This document shows positions 45,543-54,165 of a DNA stretch of 64,000 bases, piece by piece. The stretch comes from Microvirga rosea (GTDB taxonomy: Bacteria > Pseudomonadota > Alphaproteobacteria > Rhizobiales > Beijerinckiaceae), in contig NZ_JAJDOP010000003.1 in the NCBI RefSeq assembly GCF_020595095.1, positions 124,001 through 188,000 of the forward strand. Direction: 5' to 3'. Every line of letters starts with the position of its first letter. Position 1 is the stretch's first letter. The position numbers and the translations under genes are program-made. The notes under the pieces were generated by a model. That model was not told the DNA's origin. It ran no database searches and saw nothing but the letters and a program-made list of their open reading frames with translations.

Positions 45543-47284
45543 TCCGCAGCGGGCCCCGCGACTTCTTGCGCTCTCATGTCGTTTTCCACCGTCTTAGGCC
45601 GGTCCGGCGCCGTCGGCGGCCGGGCCGGAATACTGTCCGCGAGGGCGCGGCCGATTTCTTCCTTGCCCAGCATCACGCGTGTTGCGCCCAGCCGCGCCAA
45701 GTGCTCGCGCTCCGCGTCGGAATGGCCCCGCGCGATGATCGGCAGGAGAGGGTTGATGGCCCGCGCCTGCTCGACGATCTGGCCGCTTTCGAACGTATCC
45801 GGGATCGCAATCAGCAGGCAGCGCGCAGCTCCGATATTCGCGGCAGCGGCGACGCTCGGATCGGCAGCGTTTCCGGCGATGACGGAAATACCGTCATGGC
45901 GCAGCTTGGCGACCCTGTCGTCGTTGTTCTCGATCACCAGGTAGGGCAGACCCGCTTCCCGGAGCTTGGCGGCGACGAACTGGCCCACCTGCCCGTGACC
46001 GACCACGACCACGTGATCGGTCAGCGATGTTCGAGGAAGAGTATCCTCCGCCGCATCGGGCGCGGCCGTCGGCTCGACCGCGGGCGCAGGCTTCTTGGTC
46101 TCGTACCGAGCGACCCACTTGTCGAGAAGGGTGAACAGGAACGGGTTGACGAGAATGGACAGGATCGCCCCGGCGAGGACGAGGTCCCGGCCCCGTTCGG
46201 GAAGGATCTGAAGATCGACCCCTAACCCCGCGAGGATGAACGAAAATTCTCCAATCTGCGCGAGGCTTGCCGCAATGGTGAGAGCCGTGCCGCGCGGGTG
46301 GCCGAACAATCGCACGATAACCAGGGCGGCGAGCGATTTGCCAACGACGATAATGAACAAGGTCGCCAGAACGGGGCCGAGATCCCGGATCAGAATCGTC
46401 GGGTCGAACAGCATGCCGACGGAAATGAAAAAGAGCACCGCGAAGGCGTCACGCAGCGGGAGCGACTCGGAGGCCGCCCTGTGGCTGAGCTCGGATTCGC
46501 TCAAGACCATCCCGGCGAAGAATGCTCCGAGAGCAAAGGACACGCCGAAGAGGACAGCCGCCCCGTATGCGACGCCCAAAGCGATGGCGAGGACGCAGAG
46601 GCGGAAGAGTTCGCGGGAGCCCGTGTGGGCAACGAAGTGAAGAATCCAGGGAATGACTCGCCGCCCGACGATCAGCATGATCGCCACGAAGGCCGCGACC
46701 TTGCCGAGGGTGATCGCCAAGGACAGGACGATGGACGAGGGGTCCGAGGGCGTATCGGACAGTGCCTTGGCGATTGCCGGCAACAGAACGAGCGTCAGGA
46801 CCATGGCCAGGTCCTCGACGATGAGCCATCCGACGGCGATATGGCCCCGTTCCGTCTCGACCAGCCGCCGCTCCTGAAGGGCTCGCAGAAGAACCACCGT
46901 ACTGGCGACCGAAAGTGCCAAGCCGAACACGATCCCCGCGCCGATCGGCCAACCGAGCGACCACGCCAGCCCCATGCCCAGAAGAGTCGCGAGGGTGATC
47001 TGTACGATGGCTCCCGGAATGGCGATTGCCTTGACGGACAGAAGATCCTTCAGGGAAAAATGAAGGCCGACGCCGAACATCAGAAGAATGACGCCGATCT
47101 CGGCAAGCTCGTTGGCCAAGCTCTGATTGGCCACATAGCCGGGAGTGAACGGCCCGACCAGAACGCCGGCGAGCAGGTAGCCGACAAGCGGGGAGATCCG
47201 GAAGCGATGCGCGACTGCACCGAGGATGAATGCCAGCACAAGGCCGACCACAATGGTGGAAATCAGCGGTGTGTGATGCGGCAT
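45539..47284 (-). CDS. CPA2 cation:proton antiporter (KefB/YbaL type)
   Basis: A 581-residue inner-membrane K+/H+ or Na+/H+ antiporter. The N-terminal 12-13 helices include VGLVLAFILGAVAHRFRI, GYLLAGVLVGPFTPG and LLMFGVGLHFSLKDLL. A cytosolic RCK/TrkA-N domain (about 415-535) binds NAD(H): VVVVGHGQVGQFVAAKLREA with Gly-x-Gly-x-x-Gly. AGGAG before the ATG at 47284 supports this start over one eight codons earlier. It forms an overlapping pair with the AAC(6')-like gene. Confidence 0.92.
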   Translation of the reverse strand: MPHHTPLISTIVVGLVLAFILGAVAHRFRISPLVGYLLAGVLVGPFTPGYVANQSLANELAEIGVILLMFGVGLHFSLKDLLSVKAIAIPGAIVQITLATLLGMGLAWSLGWPIGAGIVFGLALSVASTVVLLRALQERRLVETERGHIAVGWLIVEDLAMVLTLVLLPAIAKALSDTPSDPSSIVLSLAITLGKVAAFVAIMLIVGRRVIPWILHFVAHTGSRELFRLCVLAIALGVAYGAAVLFGVSFALGAFFAGMVLSESELSHRAASESLPLRDAFAVLFFISVGMLFDPTILIRDLGPVLATLFIIVVGKSLAALVIVRLFGHPRGTALTIAASLAQIGEFSFILAGLGVDLQILPERGRDLVLAGAILSILVNPFLFTLLDKWVARYETKKPAPAVEPTAAPDAAEDTLPRTSLTDHVVVVGHGQVGQFVAAKLREAGLPYLVIENNDDRVAKLRHDGISVIAGNAADPSVAAAANIGAARCLLIAIPDTFESGQIVEQARAINPLLPIIARGHSDAEREHLARLGATRVMLGKEEIGRALADSIPARPPTAPDRPKTVENDMRAQEVAGPAAE

Positions 47285-47455
47285 CGGCTCTCCTTCTGGT
47301 GGGTGCACCCCTTAGATTAGATCAGGTGCCGGAGCGTCAACCTCGGCGGCGACGAAGAGGCGATAAATCTCGACGTTCCCGATCACATCTCCTATCTATA
47401 TGGAAACGGACTCGTTCTGCCCGGGCCTTGAACCCGGACGTCAGGAGAGAATTCA

Positions 47456-47836
47456 ATGGCTTTACCCGGTTTCAAGGTCGTAACCTTGACGGACGCGGCA
47501 GCAAACCGCGTCAAGGACATCATCGCGAAGGCTGACCGCTCCATTGTCGGGGTGCGCGTCGGCGTGAAGAACGGCGGCTGCGCCGGGATGTCCTACACCA
47601 TGGAATATGCCGACAGCGTCTCGCCCCTCGACGAGGTGGTCGAGGACAAGGGCGTGACGGTTCTGATCGATCCGAAGGCCGTGCTGTTCCTGCTCGGCAC
47701 CGAAATGGATTTCCAGACCACGAAGCTGTCATCCCAGTTCGTGTTCAACAATCCCAACCAGACATCCGCCTGCGGCTGCGGCGAGTCGGTGGCGATCACT
47801 CCGGCGACCCCGGATAAGCTCCCGCCGGTGGAGTAG
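47456..47836 (+). CDS. sufA: Iron-sulfur carrier SufA/IscA family protein
   Basis: A 126-residue A-type carrier that delivers clusters to apoproteins. The three conserved cysteines are Cys42 in GGCAGMSY and Cys106/Cys108 in SACGCGES. An AGGAGAG site precedes the ATG. It is separated from the other suf genes by the inverted antiporter/acetyltransferase pair and so needs its own promoter in the 170-bp space after 47285, where no ICE palindrome is evident. It is followed after 7 bp by the TfoX-like gene. Confidence 0.93.
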   Translation: MALPGFKVVTLTDAAANRVKDIIAKADRSIVGVRVGVKNGGCAGMSYTMEYADSVSPLDEVVEDKGVTVLIDPKAVLFLLGTEMDFQTTKLSSQFVFNNPNQTSACGCGESVAITPATPDKLPPVE

Positions 47837-47843
47837 GAGCTTC

Positions 47844-48203
47844 ATGGACCCGGAGGCTATTCGCGACGTCTTCCAAGCTCTTGGGCCGATCCGCATTCGC
47901 CGGATGTTCGGCGGCCAGGGGATCTACCGGGACGAGGTGATGTTCGCTCTCGAAGTCAGGGGTGAACTCTATCTCAAGGCGGATGCCGAAACGCTTCCGG
48001 TCTTCGAGGAACTCAGTTCCCGGCCCTTCAGCTACCAGACCCGGAACGGGCGAACCACAGTTATGAGTTATTGGCTTATGCCCGAAGGGGCGCTGGAGGA
48101 TGAGGCGGAAGCCCGACGCCTGGGGATATTGGCACTCGATGCCGCCCGCCGAGCCAGGACTGCCAAGCCATCAAGGCGCCGCGCGAAGGGACGAGTGGCC
48201 TGA
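47844..48203 (+). CDS. TfoX N-terminal domain protein
   Basis: A 119-residue protein with the TfoX_N fold: LGPIRIRRMFGGQGIYRDEVMFA (partial), GELYLKADAET and MSYWLMPEGALED. TfoX/Sxy proteins regulate natural competence in gammaproteobacteria, but many small TfoX_N proteins in Rhizobiales have no tested role. The tail is basic (SRRRAKGR). It starts 7 bp after sufA and probably shares its transcript. Confidence 0.88.
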   Translation: MDPEAIRDVFQALGPIRIRRMFGGQGIYRDEVMFALEVRGELYLKADAETLPVFEELSSRPFSYQTRNGRTTVMSYWLMPEGALEDEAEARRLGILALDAARRARTAKPSRRRAKGRVA

Positions 48204-48212
48204 ACCGACGGC

Positions 48213-48773
48213 TCAGCTCGCTTTTTTCACGGCCTCGATCCAGGCGGCGAAGCTCTGCATGAACTTCGCCAGGAACGTGCGCGTGCCCTCGTTCGTCAGC
48301 TTGCCACCCTCATCGAGCAATTGCGTGACGTTCCCGATATAGGCCTCGGGCTGCTGCATCGTCGGCACATTGAGAAATACCAGTGATTGCCTCAGATGAT
48401 GATTGGCCCCGAAGGCTCCGATCGCCCCGGGCGAGACGCTCACGACGGCGCCCGGCTTCCCGTCCCAGGCGCTCTTCCCGTAAGGGCGAGAGCCGACATC
48501 GATGGCGTTCTTGAGGGCACCCGGCACAGACCGGTTGTATTCCGGCGTGACGAACAGCACCGCATCCGCGGAGGCCACCGTCTGGCGGAACACCCGGTAC
48601 GACTCGGGGGGATTGGGCTCGTCGTCCTGATTATAAAGAGGAAGCTGGCCGATCTCGACGAAGTCGAGCGTCATTCCTTCCGGGGCGAGCTCCGCAAGGG
48701 CCTGGGCAATCTTCCGGCTGAAGGATTCCTTGCGAAGGCTTCCGACGAAAACGGCGACGCGTGTAGCCGGCAT
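48213..48773 (-). CDS. NADPH-dependent FMN reductase
   Basis: A 186-residue flavodoxin-like reductase. It begins VAVFVGSLRKESFSRK with the FMN phosphate loop G-S-L-R-x-x-S, followed by LPLYNQDDEP, LFVTPEYNRSVPGALKNAIDVGSRP and SPGAIGAFGANHHLRQ. These blocks are those of the ChrR/YieF quinone and chromate reductase group. It converges with the TfoX-like gene. Confidence 0.92.
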   Translation of the reverse strand: MPATRVAVFVGSLRKESFSRKIAQALAELAPEGMTLDFVEIGQLPLYNQDDEPNPPESYRVFRQTVASADAVLFVTPEYNRSVPGALKNAIDVGSRPYGKSAWDGKPGAVVSVSPGAIGAFGANHHLRQSLVFLNVPTMQQPEAYIGNVTQLLDEGGKLTNEGTRTFLAKFMQSFAAWIEAVKKAS

Positions 48774-48845
48774 ATGACGCTCCCAGTGATGTTTTCAGCA
48801 AGATGCCGGATGCAGCGGATTCGGCAACCCCGCCTATTTGCCGGC

Positions 48846-50273
48846 CTATTTGGTCTTCTTCACGGTCACCGGCCGGAGAAGGAAGGCGGGCACGTGATCG
48901 CCAAGGCCGATCACCGGCTCATCCATATCCGGCTCCCTGCGGCCCCCACGGCTGCGCTCCCGCTGCGGAGCCTTGTCGGGAGTCCGCTCCCGACGCGGAG
49001 CCTTCTCCTCACGCGGGGTGTCGGTTTCCTCGACCGTCGCATCTTCCGCCGCCCGAGTGCTGACTTTGCGTCCGCGCGTCCGTTCGGACCCACCACCACG
49101 GCCCCGGCGGGCCGTTGGCCGGCCAGAGGAGGAGGCGGGACGCTCGGCGAGACTGGGGCCTTCCCATTCGACGGGCTGGCCGATGAGCTTCTCGATCGCC
49201 GCGAGAGACTTCTCGTCGCCCGGTCCCACGAGCGTGAAGGAATAGCCCGTTCTTCCGGCGCGCCCGGTTCGGCCGATCCGGTGAACATAATCTTCCGCAT
49301 GGTGCGGAATGTCATAGTTGAAGACGTGGCTGACCGCGGGAATATCGAGCCCACGGGCTGCGACGTCGCTGGCGACGAGCAGCGGCGTCTCGCCGTTGCG
49401 GAAGCCGTCGAGCGCGGCCATGCGGGCGCGCTGGTCCATGTCGCCGTGGAGCGCCGCGGCATTGAAACCATGCTTCTGCAAGGAGCGATGGAGGACGGCC
49501 ACGTCACGCTTGCGATTGCAGAAGATGATCGCGTTGTTGAGATCGGTTGCGTTGCGGATGAGTTCCCGAAGGGTCTCTCGCTTTTCGTAATCCTGCGAGC
49601 CGGTAGCAATGAGGCGCTGGGTGATCGTGGAGGCGGTCGACGCGGCGCGCGCCACCTCTACCTTGACGGGATTGTGCAGGAAGGCGTCCGCCAGCCGCTG
49701 GATCTCCGGCGGCATGGTCGCGGAGAAGAAGAGGGTCTGCCTTGTGAAGGGCACCAGCTTCACGATGCGCTCGATATCGGGAATGAAGCCCATATCCAGC
49801 ATCCGGTCCGCCTCGTCGATGACGAGGAGCTCGACACCGGTCAGCAGAAGCTTGCCGCGTTCGAAATGGTCCAGCAGGCGCCCCGGGGTCGCGATCAGCA
49901 CATCGACCCCCCGGGTGATCTTGGCATCCTGGTCGCCGAACGAAACGCCGCCGATAAGGAGAGCCACCGACAGCTTGTGGTTGGCTCCATACCGGTCGAA
50001 ATTCTCTTCGACCTGGGCCGCCAGTTCGCGCGTCGGCTCGAGGATCAGCGTCCGGGGCATGCGCGCGCGGGCCCGGCCGGTCTCCAGGAGAGTCAGCATC
50101 GGCAGCGTGAAGGCGGCGGTCTTGCCCGTTCCGGTCTGGGCGATGCCGAGAACATCCCGCCGGGCCAGGACGTGCGGGATGGCCTGGGCCTGGATCGGGG
50201 TGGGCTCGGTGTAGCCAGAGGCGGTGACCGCCTGTTGAACTTTTTCGCTAAGTCCGAGTTCGGCAAACGACAT
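48846..50273 (-). CDS. DEAD-box ATP-dependent RNA helicase (RhlE type)
   Basis: Unwinds RNA, likely in ribosome assembly or the degradosome. The 475-residue protein carries the Q motif (FAELGLSEKVQQAV, PTPIQAQAIP), AQTGTGKT (45-52), PTRELAAQ, VIDEADRML with DEAD, FSATMP and HRIGRTGRAGRTG. The C-terminal 90 residues are basic and low in complexity (RRGRGGGSE, RSRGGRREPD) and should bind RNA. The start at 50273 gives the normal MSFAELGL N-terminus. An upstream TTG (50309) would add 12 codons. Confidence 0.95.
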   Translation of the reverse strand: MSFAELGLSEKVQQAVTASGYTEPTPIQAQAIPHVLARRDVLGIAQTGTGKTAAFTLPMLTLLETGRARARMPRTLILEPTRELAAQVEENFDRYGANHKLSVALLIGGVSFGDQDAKITRGVDVLIATPGRLLDHFERGKLLLTGVELLVIDEADRMLDMGFIPDIERIVKLVPFTRQTLFFSATMPPEIQRLADAFLHNPVKVEVARAASTASTITQRLIATGSQDYEKRETLRELIRNATDLNNAIIFCNRKRDVAVLHRSLQKHGFNAAALHGDMDQRARMAALDGFRNGETPLLVASDVAARGLDIPAVSHVFNYDIPHHAEDYVHRIGRTGRAGRTGYSFTLVGPGDEKSLAAIEKLIGQPVEWEGPSLAERPASSSGRPTARRGRGGGSERTRGRKVSTRAAEDATVEETDTPREEKAPRRERTPDKAPQRERSRGGRREPDMDEPVIGLGDHVPAFLLRPVTVKKTK

Positions 50274-50436
50274 GAGAGGTATAACCGTGAGGGCTGGACG
50301 CGCTTTCAATGCCGGCCGCTCGATACGGCAACAAACTGGCGCATAACTGGTTTCACCTGAGATCTTTTACTCAAGCAAAGGTGCGGCGGGACCATAGGAC
50401 AAGCTATGGCCTTGTCAATCCAAGGGGAAAGGCCCA

Positions 50437-51135
50437 ATGGCCGAGACACTCGTACTGATTCCCGGCCTCGGCAATACATCCAGGCTCTACGAAGAGCAAA
50501 TCGGGGCGCTTTCGCCAACCCGCCGAATCATCGTCGCTGACCATATGCGGGATGATTCGCTGGAGAAAATCGCGGGCCGACTCCTGAAGACGGCGCCGGA
50601 GCGCTTCGCGCTCGCCGGCCTGTCCATGGGCGGATACGTGGCTATGGAGGTCCTTCGCCACGCTCCGGAGCGGGTCGAGCGGCTCGCGCTTCTCGATACC
50701 ACGGCTCGCCCGGACACGGATCAGGCTCGCGAGGATCGCCTGCGTCAGATCTCTCTGGCGGAGAATGGACGTTTCGACGAGATCCTGACAGCTCTCTGGC
50801 CGCGCCTTGTTTCCCCCGAGCGGCAGGCGGATCGCGATCTGAATGCGGTCGTGACGGGGATGATGAGGGACGTGGGGCCGGAAGCATTCGTGCGCCAGCA
50901 GAAAGCCATCATGGCCCGGCCCGATTCGCGCTCGCTGCTGCCCGGCATAGAGATTCCCACGCTCATTCTGGTCGGTGACGAGGACGTCATCACTCCGCCC
51001 GAGGTCGCCCGCGAAATGGCCGAGATGATCGAGTGGGCGTCGCTGGTCGTTGTGCCGGGAGCCGGCCACCTGTCGACGCTGGAGCAGCCTGCGCGGGTGA
51101 GTCAGGCTCTGGAAGCCTGGCTGACGCGCTCCTGA
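50437..51135 (+). CDS. Alpha/beta hydrolase
   Basis: A 232-residue hydrolase with IPGLGNTSRLYEEQ at the oxyanion loop, the nucleophile elbow LAGLSMGGYVAMEVL (Gly-Leu-Ser-Met-Gly), an acid LVGDEDVITPPEVAREM and the His in PGAGHLSTLEQP. The substrate is unknown. It is divergent from the helicase gene. Confidence 0.88.
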   Translation: MAETLVLIPGLGNTSRLYEEQIGALSPTRRIIVADHMRDDSLEKIAGRLLKTAPERFALAGLSMGGYVAMEVLRHAPERVERLALLDTTARPDTDQAREDRLRQISLAENGRFDEILTALWPRLVSPERQADRDLNAVVTGMMRDVGPEAFVRQQKAIMARPDSRSLLPGIEIPTLILVGDEDVITPPEVAREMAEMIEWASLVVVPGAGHLSTLEQPARVSQALEAWLTRS

Positions 51136-51289
51136 GGCGTGCCGCCCCGCTCGGGATCAGGGGGCCATTCGATTGTCCTGTCCAAAAGGCCACGGTTTCG
51201 GTGGGCTGTTGCAATATTGTGACAGACGGGCAGGGCTTTGTTAATTAATACCGTTGCAAGTTCAATTCATCAGCAATGGGATGATTAAC

Positions 51290-51946
51290 ATGAAAAAGAT
51301 CCTGCTCTCCTCTGTGGCCCTGCTGGGTCTCACTGTCGGCGCCGCGGCGGCCGACCTTCCGTCTCGCACGGCTCCCGCTCCGATCATGGCGGTTCCGGTC
51401 TTCACCTGGACCGGCTTCTACATCGGCGTGAACGCCGGCTACGGCTGGAACACCAACAACGGGAACGGCTACTACGACCCGGCGTTCGGCTATTACGGCA
51501 ACGGCAATGACGGCGGCTTCGTCGGCGGCGCCCAGGCCGGCTACAACTACCAGATCGGCCAGTTCGTCATCGGCGTCGAAGGCGACGTCCAGTATGCCGA
51601 CCGCGGCCATGGTGACCGTGGCTATTACGGCCTCGGCTACTACTACGGCGACAACGGCTCGAACGATTGGTTCGGCACCGTCCGCGCCCGCGCCGGTGTG
51701 GCCTTCGATCGCGCGCTCATCTACGCCACCGGCGGTTTTGCCTTCAACGGCAACGACGGCGGCTGGGCGCTGGGCGGCGGTCTCGAATATGCCTTCACGA
51801 ATAACCTGACCGCGAAGATCGAAGGTCTGTACGTGAACATCGATAACGGCGGCCGCAACGATTACGGGTTCGGCTACTACGGTCACGGCAAGGACGAGTT
51901 CGGCGTTGTCCGCGCCGGTCTGAACTACAAGTTCTCGTCGTACTAA
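51290..51946 (+). CDS. Outer-membrane beta-barrel protein (Omp25/Omp31-like)
   Basis: A 218-residue outer-membrane protein. Residues 1-21 are a signal peptide (LLSSVALLGLTVGAAAA, then DLPSRTAPAP). It continues with FTWTGFYIGVNAGYGWNT, the hallmark start of the rhizobial/Brucella Omp25/31 barrel, Gly/Tyr/Asn-rich strands, EGDVQYADRG, and the aromatic-rich C-terminal strand VVRAGLNYKFSSY. The internal loops are unusually rich in Gly/Asn/Tyr. The ATG at 51290 is chosen because MKKILLSS gives the signal peptide. A terminator follows. Confidence 0.9.
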   Translation: MKKILLSSVALLGLTVGAAAADLPSRTAPAPIMAVPVFTWTGFYIGVNAGYGWNTNNGNGYYDPAFGYYGNGNDGGFVGGAQAGYNYQIGQFVIGVEGDVQYADRGHGDRGYYGLGYYYGDNGSNDWFGTVRARAGVAFDRALIYATGGFAFNGNDGGWALGGGLEYAFTNNLTAKIEGLYVNIDNGGRNDYGFGYYGHGKDEFGVVRAGLNYKFSSY

Positions 51947-51967
51947 GATCGTTCGCTTCGGCGAGGG

Positions 51968-51999
51968 AAGGCCCGGCGGAAACGCCGGGCCTTTCTTTT
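51968..51999 (+). terminator. Rho-independent terminator
   Basis: An 11-bp stem AAGGCCCGGCG/CGCCGGGCCTT with loop GAAA, then TCTTTT. It ends the beta-barrel gene. Confidence 0.92.
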
Positions 52000-52130
52000 G
52001 GCGATATCCGGCCGGTACGCGGCGTGCCATCCTGCCTTGTGACGGGCAGCGGCCAGCCGTTATGAATCATGCGGGAGCGCGCCGACGCTGAGGACGGAGC
52101 TCTCAAGACGCAGGTCGGGATCCGGAAATC

Positions 52131-52475
52131 CTATTTTCGGCAGGCAAAGGGAGGGAAGGTGCTCGCCGTTCCGCTGTTCATGGCCGCGATCACCATCATA
52201 TTCGCCACATCCAGTTCTTCAGCCGACCGGGGGCAAACATCGGCCTGTCGCGTGCAATTCGACTCCAGGAAAGCCTCATGGCGGGCCAGAAATGCCGGAC
52301 CAACTCCTTGCGTTCCTCGCCGTGCGAGGAGCTCCGCCCAGGCGTTTTTATAACGAGCGCATTTCACCTCAGGCCAACTTGGTTTGCCTGGCTGCTGCGC
52401 GAAAGAGGCCTCGATGGTCGCCGCCAGCATGAATGCAGCGACGAGTGCCATCAACGGTATCGCGGAACGGGCCAT
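52131..52475 (-). CDS. Small exported hypothetical protein, 114 aa
   Basis: Family not recognised. Residues 1-26 form a signal peptide (LMALVAAFMLAATIEASFA). The mature part has four Cys (VKCARYK, ESNCTRQADVC, PPFACRK) that could make disulfides, and a YKNAWAELLARRG helix. The ATG at 52475 with AGAGGAG upstream is clear. The open frame begins earlier, but the extra residues are not signal-like. It may be a periplasmic binding or stress protein. Confidence 0.7.
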   Translation of the reverse strand: MARSAIPLMALVAAFMLAATIEASFAQQPGKPSWPEVKCARYKNAWAELLARRGTQGVGPAFLARHEAFLESNCTRQADVCPRSAEELDVANMMVIAAMNSGTASTFPPFACRK

Positions 52476-52619
52476 TCGCGGCTCCTCTTTCGTCCATCCT
52501 GTGCTGTGGGTCGGAACATGAGAACAGCGAGCGGTCAAGCCGTTGCGGAGCATTCAACCCTCGACATGCGGATCCTCGCCGGTATCCTCTTCCTCAGCCA
52601 TCGATGCCGGGCAGGCGCC

Positions 52620-53249
52620 TTACAGGGCCGCACGCCAGGCGGTTGTCAGAGCAACGGCGATGAACAACAGACCCGCGGCTCTTCCGATCATCGTGGTCGC
52701 CTTTGGGCGTGATACGAGGAACTTCCGGCTTTGGCCGGCGGCGACGGCTAGGCTGCCATAGACCGCAAGCTGCATCAGCACCGTCATGATCCCGAGAATG
52801 GAGGCCTGAAGCCAGATTGCGCCGTATTGGGGCAGCAGGAACTGAGGATAGACCGCAAGAACGAATAAATAGGCCTTCGGATTGAGGAGGCAGGTCACCG
52901 CACCTTGGCGAAAGGCGACCCAAAGAGACCGGGTCCGCGCGACATCGACCCCATGAACCGTGATCGAACTGCGCATGAGCGTCAGGCCGATCCAGGCCAT
53001 ATAGGCGGCGCCGACATAGAGCAGGGCCATGAACACGGAAGGGCTCAGGCTCGCCAGCACTGTCACGCCGACAGCGCCGAAGACCGTATGAGCAGCGCCT
53101 CCGACCATGATCCCTGCCGTCGCGGCGAGTCCGGCCCGCCGGCCTCCGGAAAGGGAATTCGCCAGAACGAACAGCATATCCATGCCCGGAATGACGATGA
53201 TCCCGAACAGGAGGGTCAGAAAAAGCCAGAGGTTTGCAGTGTAGCTCAT
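52620..53249 (-). CDS. LysE/RhtB family translocator
   Basis: A 209-residue inner-membrane exporter of amino acids or related compounds. Six helices are visible, the first being LWLFLTLLFGIIVIPGMDMLFV with the family's PGMDM-type motif (PGP in other members). GGRRAGLAATAGIMVGGAAH and FRQGAVTCLLNPKAYLF follow. It is divergent from the YafY/WYL regulator gene, 122 bp apart, a layout in which the regulator often controls the exporter. Substrate unknown. Confidence 0.88.
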   Translation of the reverse strand: MSYTANLWLFLTLLFGIIVIPGMDMLFVLANSLSGGRRAGLAATAGIMVGGAAHTVFGAVGVTVLASLSPSVFMALLYVGAAYMAWIGLTLMRSSITVHGVDVARTRSLWVAFRQGAVTCLLNPKAYLFVLAVYPQFLLPQYGAIWLQASILGIMTVLMQLAVYGSLAVAAGQSRKFLVSRPKATTMIGRAAGLLFIAVALTTAWRAAL

Positions 53250-53370
53250 GTCAGGAACTCCGGGGCGCGGAGATCCTTCATGCACTCATTCTCTTGTATA
53301 CCCAAGGAGTTGAGCCATATGTGGCGGAAGGATAACTGACAGCGTTATGTCAGTTGCAGGAGGGTTGAGG

Positions 53371-54072
53371 ATGAGGAAAGCATCTCGTCTCTTCGAGATC
53401 ATCCAGATCTTGCGTGTGGCGGAACAGCCCGTGACCGCGGCCCAGATCGCCGAGAAACTGGGCGTGACCTCCAGGTCCATCTATCGCGATATCGCCGCGC
53501 TCCAGGCCATGGGCGTTCCGGTCCAGGGCGGGCGCGGAATCGGCTATCTTCTGCGGCCCGGATTCGACCTGCCACCCCTCATGTTCTCCATCGAGGAGAC
53601 CGAAGCGATCGTGCTGGCCCTGGCCCTTCTGGAGCGCACCGGGGATACCGGACTCAAGCAGTCGGCGAAGCGCGCCAGCCAACGGCTTGCCGCCGCGATG
53701 CCACAGCCCCTGCGTCAGGCGCTGTCGGGAAACGCCCTATTTGCCTGGGGTGCCGTCACGCCGCCGCCGGCCGGGATCGATCTGGGTATGGTGCGCGCGG
53801 CCATTCGCGACGAACGGAAGATCGAGATCGCCTACCGGGACGAGCAGGGGCGAGAGACGCATCGGACGATCCGGCCCATTGCGCTGATCTATTATTCAGA
53901 GGCTGCCAATGTGGTCGCCTGGTGTGAATTGCGCGAAGGGCTGCGCAACTTTCGGGCGGACCGCGTGAAGGTGAGCAGGCTGAGCGACACGTTCTTCAAG
54001 GGCGAAGGTGAGGCGCTTCGCCGTGCCTGGATGGCCGGATGGGCCACAAGCCAACCCGCGTCGACCCCGTAA
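53371..54072 (+). CDS. YafY-type transcriptional regulator (HTH plus WYL domain)
   Basis: A 233-residue regulator. The N-terminal winged helix (about 5-60) reads LFEIIQILRVAEQPVTAAQ (in part), then KLGVTSRSIYRDIAALQAMG, matching HTH_11. The WYL domain (about 130-225) includes YRDEQGRETHRTIRPIALIYY and VAWCELREGLRNFRADRV, with the family's WYL-like positions. The ATG at 53371 is selected because AGGAGG stands seven bases before it. It may respond to a nucleic-acid or small-molecule ligand and may control the divergent exporter. Confidence 0.9.
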   Translation: MRKASRLFEIIQILRVAEQPVTAAQIAEKLGVTSRSIYRDIAALQAMGVPVQGGRGIGYLLRPGFDLPPLMFSIEETEAIVLALALLERTGDTGLKQSAKRASQRLAAAMPQPLRQALSGNALFAWGAVTPPPAGIDLGMVRAAIRDERKIEIAYRDEQGRETHRTIRPIALIYYSEAANVVAWCELREGLRNFRADRVKVSRLSDTFFKGEGEALRRAWMAGWATSQPASTP

Positions 54073-54090
54073 GGCTCACAGCATGTACAA

Positions 54091-54118
54091 AAAGAAGCCG
54101 GAGCCCGAAGGCTCCGGC
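54091..54118. terminator. Terminator of glnA
   Basis: A 9-bp stem GCCGGAGCC/GGCTCCGGC with a CGAA loop. On the minus strand it is followed by TTCTTTTTG, so it mainly ends glnB-glnA. Confidence 0.88.
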
Positions 54119-54165
54119 AAAGGAAGGCTGCTTCCGCAGCCGGGAGGAAATCCTCGTCCTGCCGA

